A stretch of 64,000 nt of DNA, from positions 10,353,501 through 10,417,500 of the forward strand of contig NC_053048.1 in the NCBI RefSeq assembly GCF_003473485.1. Reading direction: 5' to 3'. The notes under the pieces were generated by a model, which saw only the letters and a program-made list of their open reading frames with translations, did not search any database and was not told where the DNA came from. The translations under genes and the position numbers were made by a program. Source of the stretch: Medicago truncatula. Lineage: Eukaryota > Streptophyta > Magnoliopsida > Fabales > Fabaceae. This document shows, piece by piece, positions 25,111 to 36,639 of the stretch (the stretch's first letter is position 1; every line of letters starts with the position of its first letter).

Positions 25111-25639
25111 TCTGTAATTTTTGGACCAAGTATTTTGGCGTCCATTGTTATACTTTAGAAAGTATTTGTAGCTGGTTTGAATCAAAGAAAGGTTAGAGAT
25201 GCAGAAGCAAGAATCTGAATATGTTTTGAGTGTGGAAAACCAAATGGATTTACCAGCTAGCTGCTTCCACGTGGTTTTGCGAATTCTTTTCCAAATATTT
25301 GTGTTATATTGGTTCCTTTCTTTGCTAATAAAGCAGACAAATTTGACACTAGGAGGTTTCTCCTCTTATTTTATAGGGAAATTCACAGAATATCTCCCTT
25401 TTGTTACTATGAAAACTGAAATTTGTCCTTATCAGTGGTTATGCTAAATTATGTATTGTAGCTGATGAAGCATTTCATTGCTGTAAATGTTCTGCTCTTT
25501 TTTGCTAGCAGTTTTTTATTGTATTGATTGATTATTTGTTTATATTGTGTCAGAATATTTATTATGTATTAACTTATATTTCTATTTTTCATATATACCA
25601 ATACCATTATTGTATTAACTACAATGGAAAACCTTTGGA
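25111..25639 (+). other. 3' flank and probable 3' UTR of the NFD4-like gene
   Basis: AT-rich with AATAAA-like signals (CTAATAAAG near 25327). No further coding region. Confidence 0.4.
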
Positions 25640-26830
25640 CTCTTAAGACGATTCTCAAGTGTTTTGAGGTAGCTTCAAGGCAGAGGGTTAACTTTGCTTA
25701 AGTAGTGTCATAATCATAAAGGTCGATGTGTTACTCCCTTCTTGTGTTGTGCGAAACACTTCTTGAAGAAAACTTGGGTCCCTCAGTTTTAAGTATCTTG
25801 GTCTCCCGGTCGGGGCTAACCCTCGTAGGGAAGTAACTTGGGAGCCTCTCGTTAACCTCATTTCTAACTGGCTTGATTTGTGGAGTAATAAACATGTTAG
25901 TCTCGGAGATAGGGTGGTTCTCTTGAATTTTGCTCTGAATTCTATTCTCATCATCTACCTTTACTTTAAAGACAAAGTGTAGAGGAGGGCTTAGGGTTAG
26001 GGACGTTCCCCTTGCTAATTTCTTCTCTTACGCAAGTGGTGTTGGAGGTTAATTTTAGAGAGCCAAGTTCCGTGGCATGATATTTTGACTGCTAGGTATA
26101 GGTCCCAGTTAGTATTTTTTTCAATTTGGGAGGTCGTTTTGGTGGGATCCGTTATTCCTCTCCTACATGGAAAGGTATCTCGTTGTTGGTCTGAATTATA
26201 GGAGGAGATATCTTTTAGTGTGAGAGCTTGTGTTTTTGGGAGAGCTGCTTCGGCTTTAGAGAGTCCGGCCTTCTCTTAAGGTCTTGATTTTTGGGTCTGG
26301 AGTAATGATTCATCTAATATTTATTTGGTGAGGTCTACCTATAGGTTCCTTCATAAGAGCGCTAGTAAGGTGGATGAGAGGTCAAGACAAATTGTGCAGC
26401 TTCTTTCATGAGTGTCAGATTCTTGATCTCCTCTCAAGGTGAAGATTTTATCTTGCCAACCGCTTTAGGATATGATTGTAACTCACCATAATCTCTTTTG
26501 TAGGAGAATTATAATTGCCCCTGGGGTGTTTCTTGTGTTTTCTATGATGAGGCTGTAGAGTCGGCTTGTCACCATTTTGCTAGATTCCCCGTTTTTAGGC
26601 CAGGTCTGGTATCATGTACTTAAGTGGTGGGGGTGAGAATTTGTTTTACCTTCAAATTTAGCTAGTTTTCTTAGTATCTTGTTAGACTTTGGTGCGAGAA
26701 AAATGAGAGGTTGGGTTTCTTTTACTAAATTGTTGAGTAGTCCGTGTGGAAGATCCCATATTGCTTGCATCTTTTTGGGGCAGGAGACTTATGTGCTCGA
26801 CTTGGTGGATATGGTTAAACTCACATCTTG
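25640..26830 (+). mobile_element. degenerate LINE ORF2 fragment
   Basis: The plus strand encodes FKYLGLPVGANPRREVTWEP then SLGDRVVLLNFALNSILIIY (about 25785-25960), matching plant L1 reverse transcriptase. Then come LRVRDVPLANF, a DFWVWSNDSSNIYLVRSTYR block (about 26285) and a broken zf-RVT region (PLKVKILSCQPL). Multiple stops and frameshifts. Confidence 0.75.
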
Positions 26831-27096
26831 AAAGTGATTTTTAGGAAAACATTATGCTAAATTAGGCAAGGCGTAATTAGTAGAAGCAATTGACATTCTT
26901 TTGGTCCAATATTGGATTAATTTGCAGTTTTAAAATTGCTTCTCTTTAGTTGTATTGGCATATACATAGACAAAAAAAAAAAACACACACACACACGCAC
27001 ATGTACAAAAATTAAGCACAGTAATCATTTTCATCATAGTAATCAAATCCTACCCTAAATTGATTTACCATCTTAAAATGGTGTAAATTTTCATCA
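26831..27096 (-). other. 3' flank of the WNK kinase gene with CA microsatellite
   Basis: A short A-run and CA repeat at about 26972-26997. Probable 3' UTR of the minus-strand kinase gene. No coding region. Confidence 0.4.
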
Positions 27097-28366
27097 TCAT
27101 AGAATAACCGATTCATCATCAACATCACCATTTTCATCACAATCTAACACATCAAAAAAAGGATCTTTTAGCAATTCATCAGCAGAAGGTCTAGCCCTTG
27201 GTTGAGCAAGACACCTTTCAATGAAAGCCTTCACTTCAGCATCCTTTATCTTGTTCAACGATTGAGGTCTCACGCCTGAAGACACCTTTTTGTATATCTT
27301 CGCAACATTATCACATTCGCTATACGGAATCTCTCGTGTCACCATCTCTAGTACTAACATTCCGAATGAGTATATGTCAACCATCTCAGTGTAATTCTCT
27401 TCATATAACTCTGGTGCCATAAATTCCGGTGTACCTAAAACTGAATGTGCTGAATGGTTCTTTCCCACAATTATTGCCAAACCTAAGTCACCGATCTTAA
27501 CCTAATTTTCATGGAAATAAAAAAAACATTACTAATGATATCTTGTGATAAACAATGGAAAACAAAAAGAAACGAAAAACTACCATACTTTCAATCCTTG
27601 TGAATAAATTAACTATGCATATTCATAACAAAATACTAATCAGTTGAGTTTTTCATCAACAATTCAGATTATTTACTTTAACTACTAAATTGAGTTGTTC
27701 ACTTTAGAACAGTTAAGTAATTCGACTATTTCGGTTCCAAAATGAGATAATGAACCATAGAAAGTGAATTCAAATTTTATAACATGACATTCCTTGCTCG
27801 GGTGAATGATTCGAACGTGATTGAAACTAACTTCAAAATAAAAAGGTTTGAAAAAAAATTACCTGACCGGTGTTTCCGTTGACAAAAACATTACTGCAAT
27901 TGAGGTCTCTATGAATGATACAAGGATCATGCACATGCAAATAATTCAACCCTTTCAAAATCTGCTTAGACCACTTCTTCAAAGCTTGAAGAGAAACATG
28001 CTTATGTTTCTTCCTATATTCCCTCAAATTCCCACTTGTACAAACCTCAGTGATGAAATTCAGTGTATTATGATCATCATCCCTCCAAACATTATAAAGT
28101 GCAATGATGTTTCTGTTCGTCATGCTTCTAAGTAATCTCACTTCAGAGTAAAGTCTATCAATCATTGCAGGGTCATTGCTGAAATTCCGAAGCTTAACTT
28201 GATTCCAAGCTACTTCTATTCCTTCTTCTTGATCAAATGCTCTATAAACTTTTTTGCAAGCACCCGATCCTAGTAACTCGTCATATCTTCCATATCTTCC
28301 GGTTGGATCATTTTCAACAAATAGTTCTGAGTCTTTGTCGGATGGATTTGGTTTAACACTTGGCAT
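27097..28366 (-). CDS. WNK (with-no-lysine) serine/threonine protein kinase
   Basis: Two exons, 28366-27863 and 27501-27097, join in phase 0 to 302 residues, the size of short plant WNKs such as the WNK11 group. The glycine loop [13 protein letters not shown] carries the WNK-type lysine, while the usual VAIK lysine is replaced (VAWNQVKL), the defining trait of the family. The catalytic loop is [10 protein letters not shown]. The exon joint reads [13 protein letters not shown], with DLG in place of DFG as usual in plant WNKs. The activation segment is [20 protein letters not shown]. An acidic C-terminus follows. Known WNK roles include phosphorylation signalling in osmotic and clock responses; the target here is unknown. 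An AG directly before the ATG suggests a 5' leader intron. Confidence 0.95.
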
Positions 28367-29311
28367 CTAGCACCAACATATGGAAAAGATAAATAACATC
28401 ATAATGAAAACCAAATTATAGTGCAAAAAGTAAAAATAAAATCTAATTCTAGACACTTGTGATTTTTAGAGAATAAAATCAATTAAAAATGTTTGACAAT
28501 TTATGTCGTGATGTCAAGGTTTTTGATGTCTCTACAATCATTGTGATTTCGATTAAGTGTTGTTTAACGCCGATTCTTCTCTATATAATTTATATGACAC
28601 AGCCACCACCATAGCCGTGACAACTATTAAAACCTTCGTAAAATCTAATTGATGAAACCTTGGTATGATTTTCAAAGAACAAAATCAGATAGAGTTATAA
28701 AAGTAAGTTTAGCAATTTATATGTGACAACATTAGGGTTTTTCATGTCCGATAATCATAATTAAATTTGATTTAGAACACATTAAACTAAAATTCTCCAC
28801 AATATTAAAACTTACGACTCAACTATTACTGCAACAATGAATGATTATAACCTTTGAAAATCACAACGTTGCTAAAATTTGTGGGGAAAAAGAAACCCAT
28901 CATCAAAATTCATATGAAGATGCTACTTTTACAAAGGAAATAACAATGTATTAGAAAAAGTAAATGGATGCGTGACAATTCAGATCAAAATATAATAGAG
29001 AATTGGGATTATTTAGTATGACATAATAAAACACAAATTCTATGAGTATTGGCATTATTCATCACATTTACTATAAATTACAATTAGAAATAGAATAGAG
29101 AAATAGAAGAAGAAGATTGTTACCATAAAGAAAACTTCAACTGAAGCAGGTGAGGGATGACCTGACCTATTTTATGTGAAATGAGAAGAGAATGAAACGT
29201 GGAAGTGAGAGATAGTTGAGGAAGCAAAAATCAAGGAGTGCAGTTAAAGTGATATATTTGATTTGATTTGTATTATAAATAAATCTAAACGGTTTTATGG
29301 AATCTTTTTTT
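28367..29311 (-). other. upstream region of the WNK gene with probable 5' leader intron
   Basis: Minus-strand GCTAG lies immediately before the start ATG. A donor-like ATGGTAACAATC is at about 29126-29137, so a leader intron of about 760 bp is plausible. If spliced there, an in-frame upstream ATG would add a single methionine. No other coding region. Confidence 0.45.
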
Positions 29312-29447
29312 TTTTTATTTGTTGGTCGATAGACGAAATGACAAAGTCATTATATCACACACAAGTGGAGGTACGGGATTCGAACCCCGGTCATGGCATC
29401 CGGCTTAACAATTTCGGCATTTTTCTAGTTGAGCTAGAACCTCTGAA
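29312..29447 (-). mobile_element. tRNA-derived SINE, same family as 6070
   Basis: Minus-strand tRNA-like head with B-box GGTTCGAATCCC, then ACTTGTGTGTGATATAATGA and an A-rich tail. Somewhat diverged from the 6070 copy. Confidence 0.8.
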
Positions 29448-29460
29448 TCAAAAATATATA

Positions 29461-29620
29461 ATATTATTAATTCAAGAGGTCAATTACATAGTGGTCCCTC
29501 ACTTGAGAAGGGATTTCTTCTATCCAAATTCTATTTCGTGTGTCTAAAGCTAGATGGGCCAAAGAATGAGCAACCACGTTGCAAGCCCTACCCGAAAACT
29601 TAAATGTCACAAAATCAAAC
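29461..29620 (-). mobile_element. RNase H-domain fragment of a LINE
   Basis: The minus strand encodes FSGRACNVVAHSLAHLAL then a segment containing IWIEEIPSQVRD and DLL, the end of the RNase H-like domain found at the C-terminus of many plant non-LTR retroelements. Only the last 50 or so residues are present. Confidence 0.6.
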
Positions 29621-29630
29621 ATTCCAGTTT

Positions 29631-29810
29631 GGTAACCGCTCTTCTCTCATCTGTTTTTGCTCATTCCCGTCAAATAGCCAAGCGTGAGTTAAGCAGGCGT
29701 ATTTCCGCGAGATTTAACTCACGCGGTGTATTAATTATTGAGTAGAAAACATGTTAGACATCGCGGATCATGCTTAGACGTCAAACTGAAAAATGTATGA
29801 GCAATTCTCA
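29631..29810. mobile_element. Mutator-like MITE related to the 11595 element
   Basis: The right end GAGCAATTCTCA and the left CGCTCTTCTCTC are imperfect inverse repeats, with an internal GTGAGTTAAG and TTAACTCACG pair. Flanking 9-mers TTCCAGTTT (29622-29630) and GTCCAGTTT (29811-29819) match at eight of nine positions. Confidence 0.65.
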
Positions 29811-29921
29811 GTCCAGTTTTTACATAAAACCACATCCTTGGAATTATTCTGTAAAGTACTTAACTGTTTTATTGAATTTTCAGTCCTGTTTGCTAGACGG
29901 CGGCGGCGCAACCCTGAAAAC

Positions 29922-31022
29922 ATGTTAGACATCAATCTCTTCCGAGTAGAAAAGGGTCACAACCCTGAAATCATTCGTGAATCTCAACGTCGCCGTGGTG
30001 CCAGCATCGAAGTAGTTGATGAAGTTATCAATCTCGACAAAGAATGGCGAAAACATCAATTTGAGTTGAAGAATCTTCGTAAAGAATTCAACAAAATCAA
30101 CACGGAAGTTTCCAAACTCAAGCGAGGTGGTGAAGATGCTGCCGAGTTTATTTCTAAATCTAAAGAGATTAAAAAAAAAGTCGCTGTTAAAGAGGTTGAG
30201 GCTCAGGAAACCGTAAACCTCTTGAATTCTAAGTTGGAAACCATTGGAAACCTTGTTCATGATTCTGTTCCCATTAGCAATGACGACGTTTGTTTTATTT
30301 ACAATTCTATTGATTTTTTCTTAGATAATATAGAGTTTGTATTGAAAAATTCATGGGATAATATTTATGTTTTAGGCAAACAATGTTGCCGTCCGAACAT
30401 GGGGTGAGAAAAGAGCTTAATCTAATCTCAAGAATCATGTGGATCTAGTTGACTTGCTTGAGATAGCTGATGTTGCTGGAGGTAGAGGTTACTGTCTCAA
30501 AGGAGCTGGTGTTCGTCTTAACGAAGCTCTGATACTCTTTGGGCTTGATTTTTTGTCGAAAAGGTGGAGCAGTTTTGTATTACTACCCCAAATGATAATG
30601 ATTCATGGGACAAGCATGAGGAAATGCTCAAGAAAGCTGAGCACTTCTACGAAGCGCTGAACATTCCCTATCAAATTGTTTCTATCGTTTCTGGGGCCTT
30701 GAATTCTGCCGCAGCTAAGAAGTATCATGGTTTCCGGCTTCTAAAACATACAGGGAGTTGGTGTCGTGTTCAAATTGTACAGACTACCAAGCCAGAAAAT
30801 TGGAAATTCGATATGGACAGACGAAGAAGAGCAGTGAGCTGTTGAAGCAATATGTTCATTTGTTGAACTCTACTCTCACGGCTACTCAAAGGACCATTTG
30901 CTGCATACTAGAGAACAATCAGAAGGAGGATGGAGTAGTGATACTAAAAGTCCTTAGGCCATTCATGGGTGGAAAAACATTCCTGCCATTCAAGAACCAA
31001 CCGAATAAAGAAGCCAAAGGGG
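29922..31022 (+). pseudogene. seryl-tRNA synthetase pseudogene
   Basis: The start MLDINLFRVEKGHNPEIIRE is the cytosolic plant SerRS N-terminus, followed by the coiled-coil arm (LRKEFNKINTEVSKLKRGGE). One short intron appears retained (GT at 30289 to AG at 30375) before ANNVAVRTWGEKR. Damage: an in-frame TAA at about 30418, loss of roughly 100 catalytic-domain codons between FGLDFL and [11 protein letters not shown] (near 30560), and a frameshift near 30735. The end is still readable ([30 protein letters not shown] [13 protein letters not shown]). With the class II aminoacylation core missing it cannot be active. It is a fragmentary duplicate rather than a fully processed retrocopy. Confidence 0.9.
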
Positions 31023-31252
31023 CGTTGAAACATGTTCAATTTAATCGAGCTGGTCATGTTCCATTTAATCGAGTTGGTCATATACTAATTAAGTTCAATT
31101 ATGAATTTCATTGGAAAGAAGAATGCAGTCTGGAAAATTGGGACTAGAATCAGCTCAATCAAATGGAAAATTGGTCATATACTATGACCAACTCGATTAA
31201 ATGGAACATGAACAGCTCAATCAAATGGAACATGTTTCAACGCCCCTTTGGC
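31010..31252. repeat. inverted repeat at the pseudogene 3' end
   Basis: The left arm (about 31013-31085, containing GGGGCGTTGAAACATGTTC and TTTAATCGAGTTGGTCATA) is repeated in inverse orientation at about 31178-31250 (TATGACCAACTCGATTAAA and ATGTTTCAACGCCCC). The arms are about 75 bp, with a loop of about 90 bp. Confidence 0.75.
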
Positions 31253-31750
31253 TCCATCATTTGTCAACAAAACGATATTCATTTATTGATATTTCTAGTG
31301 CTCTTGTCAAAACCAGAAATCATCGATATAGAAGTATGACAAACTCGCATGTCAAAACTAAACGTTGAAATTGAATATTATCTGTTAGTACAAACCTAAA
31401 TAAAAGTTTACAAATTAGTATTGATAATTGATATTGAAATTGAGATGGATTGATGTGATTCATCAGAGTTAATTATTTATCACAACAAAAAAAAATCACA
31501 TTCATATATTAAATATATGCAAGTTTATTAAGATTATATACAAGTCATTATTTATATAAACAAGTTAAAACGTGAAAGCATACATCATCACTACATAATT
31601 GAATTAGTTTAATGAACACAAGCAACCAAGTAAAAGAAATTTATCCAAACTTGGAATGTAATATTATTATTGTTAATAATATAATACATTTAGATCACCA
31701 TCACTCAATAATCATATACAAACTAATTATATTTTTTTGCCACCATCACA

Positions 31751-34700
31751 CTAATTAAATTTGCTACAATCTCTCCTAATCTCTCCCTCTTTACCAGTTT
31801 TTACCCCAACTCTTCCAAGCTTCTTAATAGCCACAACAAATGCCTCAAAGAATTTACTACCATCATTAGCAAATTCAACAACCGTAGATCTTGAAGCATC
31901 ATCAGTGAATAAAACTTGATCTGAACTTAATAACCCTTTTCCATTAACCAAATTTTTGTAATACAAATTATCAAAAGTATGTTCAGTTTGAGTATCAAGG
32001 GCAAGCACAATGTTTGGGTCAACATTTCTAGGGCAACCTGACATTAGTTGTTGAGCATAGGTTGGGTCCAAAGTGGGGTCCACTTGAGATGAGTATAAAC
32101 GGTTTGTGAATTGGTCACAATGTGAGAATCCTACGGTGTGTGCTCCTGAGAGTGCAATCATGTCTTTTTCGCTTAGGCCGTGTTTGGAGAAAATAGTGTT
32201 TAGTTGATTCAGATTGAAAGTTGGTTTTGGAAGATTTGCTTCAACATTTGATGCTTTGGAATTGAGTCCGTCTCTTCGTCCAAGTTCAACGCTGAATGAT
32301 GGACCTCCTAGCTGTGATACATAGTTGAATATAATAATATACATCAATTCGATTTTGATTATAAGACGACAAATAATTAATTAAATGAAGTGGTTTAAAA
32401 TACACCAAAAAAAAATATATTAGGAAGTAAAACTTGTCCACCCGAATTGACATCGGATAAAACCGAATCTGAAATTTTGAGGAGTATCACACTCCAAAGT
32501 CTTAACCAACACCCATAAAATAAAATAGTCAATTTTACTACTTACATCTTCTATTAATGATATGATTAAAACTACTCTTTAATTAGTTTGGATTTTATTT
32601 TGTAATAATTATTTTATGAGTATGAAACAAATTTTATAGTATTTTTTTATTTTATTTTTGTATTCAAGAACAAGTGAAGGTATTGTCTTAGATAAACAAG
32701 AAAGGAAATAGTTTTTTAAAATGAAAGACTATGTACAAAAAGCCACCCAAGTTCACAAGTGTGGGGGTGCAAATAACAACTGGAAAATTAGCAAACCAAA
32801 TATAGTTTGGTTGTCCAATAGCTAGTAGAAAATTGTTGTTCACACTTCAATGTTTGCTAAAAAATATCAGTATTTTACGAAAATAACCTGATTCACAATT
32901 AACTACCGGTGAATAAAATATGCGGTAGTTAACTATCGATGTGGTTATTTTCCATCGACAGTAAACTGCCGCGGAGCTTCAAATAAAACACAGACTATTT
33001 TTTTTCTTACTAACTCACAAGAATAAATAAAAATTGGTAGTATGATCTTTATAAATACACGCAAACAATTAAATGTATTTTTTTATGAATCATTTTAATG
33101 TATTATATCTTTTGATGAGTTTGACAATTTAACCTAAAAAAATGAGTTTGACAATTTAATTACTCACTAAGTTTTCTTTATTGAAACAACCTTTTTTTTT
33201 ATGCATATCATGATGTCACTATAAGCTTCTAAATATTTTTTATTTTTTTGAAGGAAGCTTCTAAATATTATTAAAATGTGATACTCTATCAAAATAAACT
33301 CTTGTGGGGTTAATGAAATGCAATGATTTTTACTTAATTTTAGGGTTTGTAATTTTGTAATAAAATAAGGGTAATGTTATCCGGTGTTTCCCTGACACCG
33401 GTTAAGGAACAATAAATTAATGGATCTACTTATTAATTTATTGTTCATTAACCCGTATCGGTGTTCGGGCACCGGTTAACAGCACCCATAAAATGATAAT
33501 GCTTACCAAGGCTATAACGTCTCTAGTGGCAATTGCCAAAATGTCTGCACATGAAACAACTCCTGGGCATACAGATTCTACTGCTTGCTTTGCTTTAATC
33601 ACAGTGTCAAATCCATCTCCTGGTAGAGAAAGATTCTCCTTTGCATCTTTTTCTGCATCTCCATTTGGTGAAGCAATCATAACTGAAGCATCACATCCCT
33701 ATAAATCAAAATTGTTCTTTAATACAAACCTAACCATTTTTAAAAGAAGGATTGAAAAAGTTTAAAGAATTAAGGGAGCAAAATTGTTTTGATTTACTCA
33801 TCCGAACGTGGGAAAAAGTCTGTTAAAGAGTCTCACGTTGGATAAAAGATAATCTAAACGTGTTTTTTATTCAAGACAATCATCATCCGACAAGTCAGTT
33901 TTGTGAATTTGTATTAAAGTCATCAACGATTTTTAAGAAAGCCAAAACTTGAGCCTAATTTTTCTTAAGGTTGGACTATATGTTACAATAAATAAATAAA
34001 AGCTATATTCCAAATTCAAAATACTTTTATTTTTTTCAGAAAATAGACAGTGTAAATAAATAAATAAATAATGGATAAGTTAAACGTAAACAGTGTATAA
34101 ATTTCTGTTTTGGCTTATTTGTGTTTTTTACAATAATTATCCAATTATTAGTTCACAGACAAATGAGTGCAGTATATACCAACAGTTGAGTGTAATAGAG
34201 TTATTTTTGGAGTATAGCTCCAGCATTGAAAATTAAATATTTTTTTTGCATAAAATCAGATCTATCAATACTATAGCCTAGTAATTTGTGGGGAGTCCTA
34301 AACCAAAGGGATTTAGTGGCTAAGAAGAGTATCACAATTATATACTAATATTTTGGGATAAAAACAAACAAACTAAACCAAATCAATTTTGGCAGCAATT
34401 GAGTTATATTGAAATGAAAAATCAAATCCAAGTTGTATTAATTTTGTGTTCTTAGTCAATGTCTTCTTCTAGTTCTAGCTAGCAAGCAAATTCTTATGAC
34501 ATGGGATATTATTGTTTATTGCGTCCACCATATGTGTATGGTGACTATTTCATAGCATATTTCTATCATTTTCTGCTTCTAAAAATCAAAAGAATCAATC
34601 TCTCACAATTTCCTAGCAGCTCTTAATTCAATCTCTGACTAAAAATTAGTTCATATTTTCATATGGAGACTAATTAGTCTCTTTTGTACAACTAAAAAAA

Positions 34701-35459
34701 ATTAATAGAGTGGTTAATTTTTCCATTATCTAAACAAGTTAAAGATAAATTTGACTATTATTTTTTGTTTGAAACTAAATTGAATCGCTAGAACATTGTG
34801 AGGTTTATTCAATGTTTTTTTTTAAGGCTACAATTAATTTCGCAATCCATTTTTTAAAAATTCTCTTGGTGGATATAGCACCACTCTTTATGAAATTGTG
34901 TTAGTTTCAACCGCACTGTGAGATGAGGATGTCATCGTTTATAAACACTTATTTTGGTTTGTTAAATTACATGGAACTTTTAGCTTTTAGTAAAAGATAA
35001 GTTACGCATACCATTCCAATTTTCCATACATCGTTAATGCAAATTTTTAGTGGATGACATATTTACGATTAAGACCTAGGAAAAAGAAGTTTAAGCAAGC
35101 CTCCACCGGCCATAAAAGTCTTAAAGATTTTACAAAAGTTCAAATGAACATATGACGTTATGACAAAAAACTATTAAACAAAAATTTTAAAATAAATTTT
35201 TGTAAATTTTTTGTTTACATATCAATAAAGGTGTAGAAAATTGAAGCACACATAGATATTGGAAGAATTGCAAGATTTTCTACACCTTTCACTTAAAATT
35301 TCATTAATTTCAAATGATCATTGATCATCAATGAAGGAAACAATTCTACAACTATGAAGAATCAAGAAATTGAACCACACATACATATATGAAGAAGCAT
35401 AATTTTTTCTTTATAAAAAAAACTTGAAGATATATACAAATAAATGAGGAACTGAAGAA

Positions 35460-35496
<37 letters not shown>

Positions 35497-35736
35497 CTGT
35501 GAGAATTAAGTATATGTATACCATACCTCAACAAAGCAATCATGCAAAAATAGACGAAGAGTAGCTTGTCCAGTGGTGATAGTTTGTGTAAACTTATTTG
35601 TCACTGCTTGAGCCACCACAAGTTCAACATTAGGGCAACTTGAAACATAGAAATTCTCTACTAATTGGCATTCTCCACTAGAAAATATGGTAAAAGCCAT
35701 AACCATAGCCATAAATACTATTCTTATTTTCTCCAT
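31751..35736 (-). CDS. class III (secretory) peroxidase
   Basis: Three exons, 35736-35527, 33698-33507 and 32311-31751, join in phase 0 to 320 residues, the normal family size. Residues 1-23 form a signal peptide cleaved before [12 protein letters not shown]. The distal site is [17 protein letters not shown] (catalytic Arg and His) and the proximal haem site is [16 protein letters not shown]. Cysteines and [14 protein letters not shown] are conserved. The exon 2-3 joint reads [19 protein letters not shown] if the CACAG acceptor is used. Enzymes of this family oxidise phenolics with hydrogen peroxide in the wall or apoplast. The intron often found after the distal half of the family is absent from exon 3. 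Introns 1 and 2 carry a TA microsatellite and MITEs. Confidence 0.95.
32828..33000. mobile_element. degenerate member of the GTTAAC-palindrome Mutator-like family
   Basis: AATTGTTGTTCACAC and AGTATTTTACG resemble the termini of the 42869 and 43286 elements. Inside are GGTAGTTAACTATCG and CAGTAAACTGCCGCGG. It lies in peroxidase intron 2; the right end was not found. Confidence 0.5.
33369..33487. mobile_element. palindromic MITE in peroxidase intron 2
   Basis: GGTAATGTTATCCGGTGTTTC at the left pairs with the inverse of the right end (CACCGGTTAACAGCACCC), and AACAATAAATTAATGG with ATTAATTTATTGTTCATTAA. It ends some 20 bp from the exon 2 donor at 33505-33506. Confidence 0.65.
35464..35493. repeat. 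(TA)n microsatellite
   Basis: Uninterrupted TA dinucleotides, about 15 units, in peroxidase intron 1. Confidence 0.9.
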
Positions 35737-35797
35737 CTCTTCTACCTCTCTTTAATTAGCTAGTTTGCAATATTCAAATGTCTCCACAACTCTACTT

Positions 35798-35810
35798 CTA
35801 TTTATATAAA
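35798..35810 (-). promoter_or_regulatory. TATA box of the peroxidase gene
   Basis: Minus-strand TTTATATAAATAG lies 62-74 bp upstream of the ATG, placing a start site roughly 30-40 nt before the codon. It fits the plant TATA consensus. Confidence 0.65.
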
Positions 35811-36189
35811 CAATAGATCAATATCAATATACATTAAAAGTAACTTAAAAAATAATAATTGAGAATAAGTTGAATTACCTAGTTACCCTCCAAACCACTA
35901 GTTGTTTTTGTTAATATATAGTAATATATAGCTGGAATATGTCTTGGTCCAAGTTCAAGTTTTCAGTCATTTTAACTTGTCAAAATGAAATTTTCCTCTT
36001 GAAGTTTTCACATGGGATTTTGTTATTATATAAGGTGTATAATCATGTGTTACAAGTTTGCTATAATCAAATAGATATATACTACTCGTTATTTTAAGTT
36101 AAATAATTTAAATTGGTTAAGAAATCTTAAATGACTATTTTTTAAATAATTTAGTATTAAATATATACATTACCAAAAACTTGTTCTTA
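35811..36189. other. peroxidase upstream region
   Basis: AT-rich DNA with no further gene. Confidence 0.4.
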
Positions 36190-36205
36190 ATATTCAAAAG
36201 TTTGT

Positions 36206-36418
36206 AACCCATTTGGGGTTGGTCTAGTGGTTGGCTTGGGATCTTGGAGTTTGCTCCTCCAGAGGTCTCAGGTTCGATTCCCTCTGGAGCCAATTTCGGT
36301 GGGCTAAGTCCATACAGAGCTTGCTCTGGCTTTAAATGGGGTCCCCGCAAGTGGGCGGTGGGATTGATCCCCTCGGATTAGTCGATTCTTGATCCGATAC
36401 CGAGTTTTCAAAAAAAAA
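36206..36418 (+). mobile_element. tRNA-derived SINE with perfect target duplication
   Basis: A 213-bp element: A-box-like TGGTCTAGTGG at 36220-36230, B-box GGTTCGATTCC at 36271-36281, a tRNA-unrelated body, then an A-rich tail. A perfect 16-bp duplication ATATTCAAAAGTTTGT flanks it (36190-36205 and 36419-36434), showing a recent insertion. Confidence 0.92.
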
Positions 36419-36456
36419 ATATTCAAAAGTTTGTCTATTCTTTTTTTTTTTGTCAA

Positions 36457-36550
36457 ATAGCGTAGTGGCTAGAGAAATTCACCTTAAAGGTGAATAAGTT
36501 GGGTGTCTAGGGTTCGAACCCCGGCCCCTGCATACAAATGCATTATCCCT
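36457..36550 (+). mobile_element. second tRNA-derived SINE-like repeat
   Basis: GCGTAGTGGCTAGAG resembles an A-box and GGTTCGAACCCC is a B-box, followed by CCCCTGCATAC. A diverged relative may be the block at about 19903-19990. Confidence 0.65.
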
Positions 36551-36639
36551 TACATATACTGCATTAAAATATGATTAAAACTCATGATTGAATGGTTCAT
36601 TAAAAATAAACAAAACTTCAGTTTTTTTAATAAAAAAAA

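Noticed and set aside
29925..30260. Minus-strand frame across the SerRS N-terminus
   Set aside because: Shadow of the coiled-coil coding sequence; no independent support.
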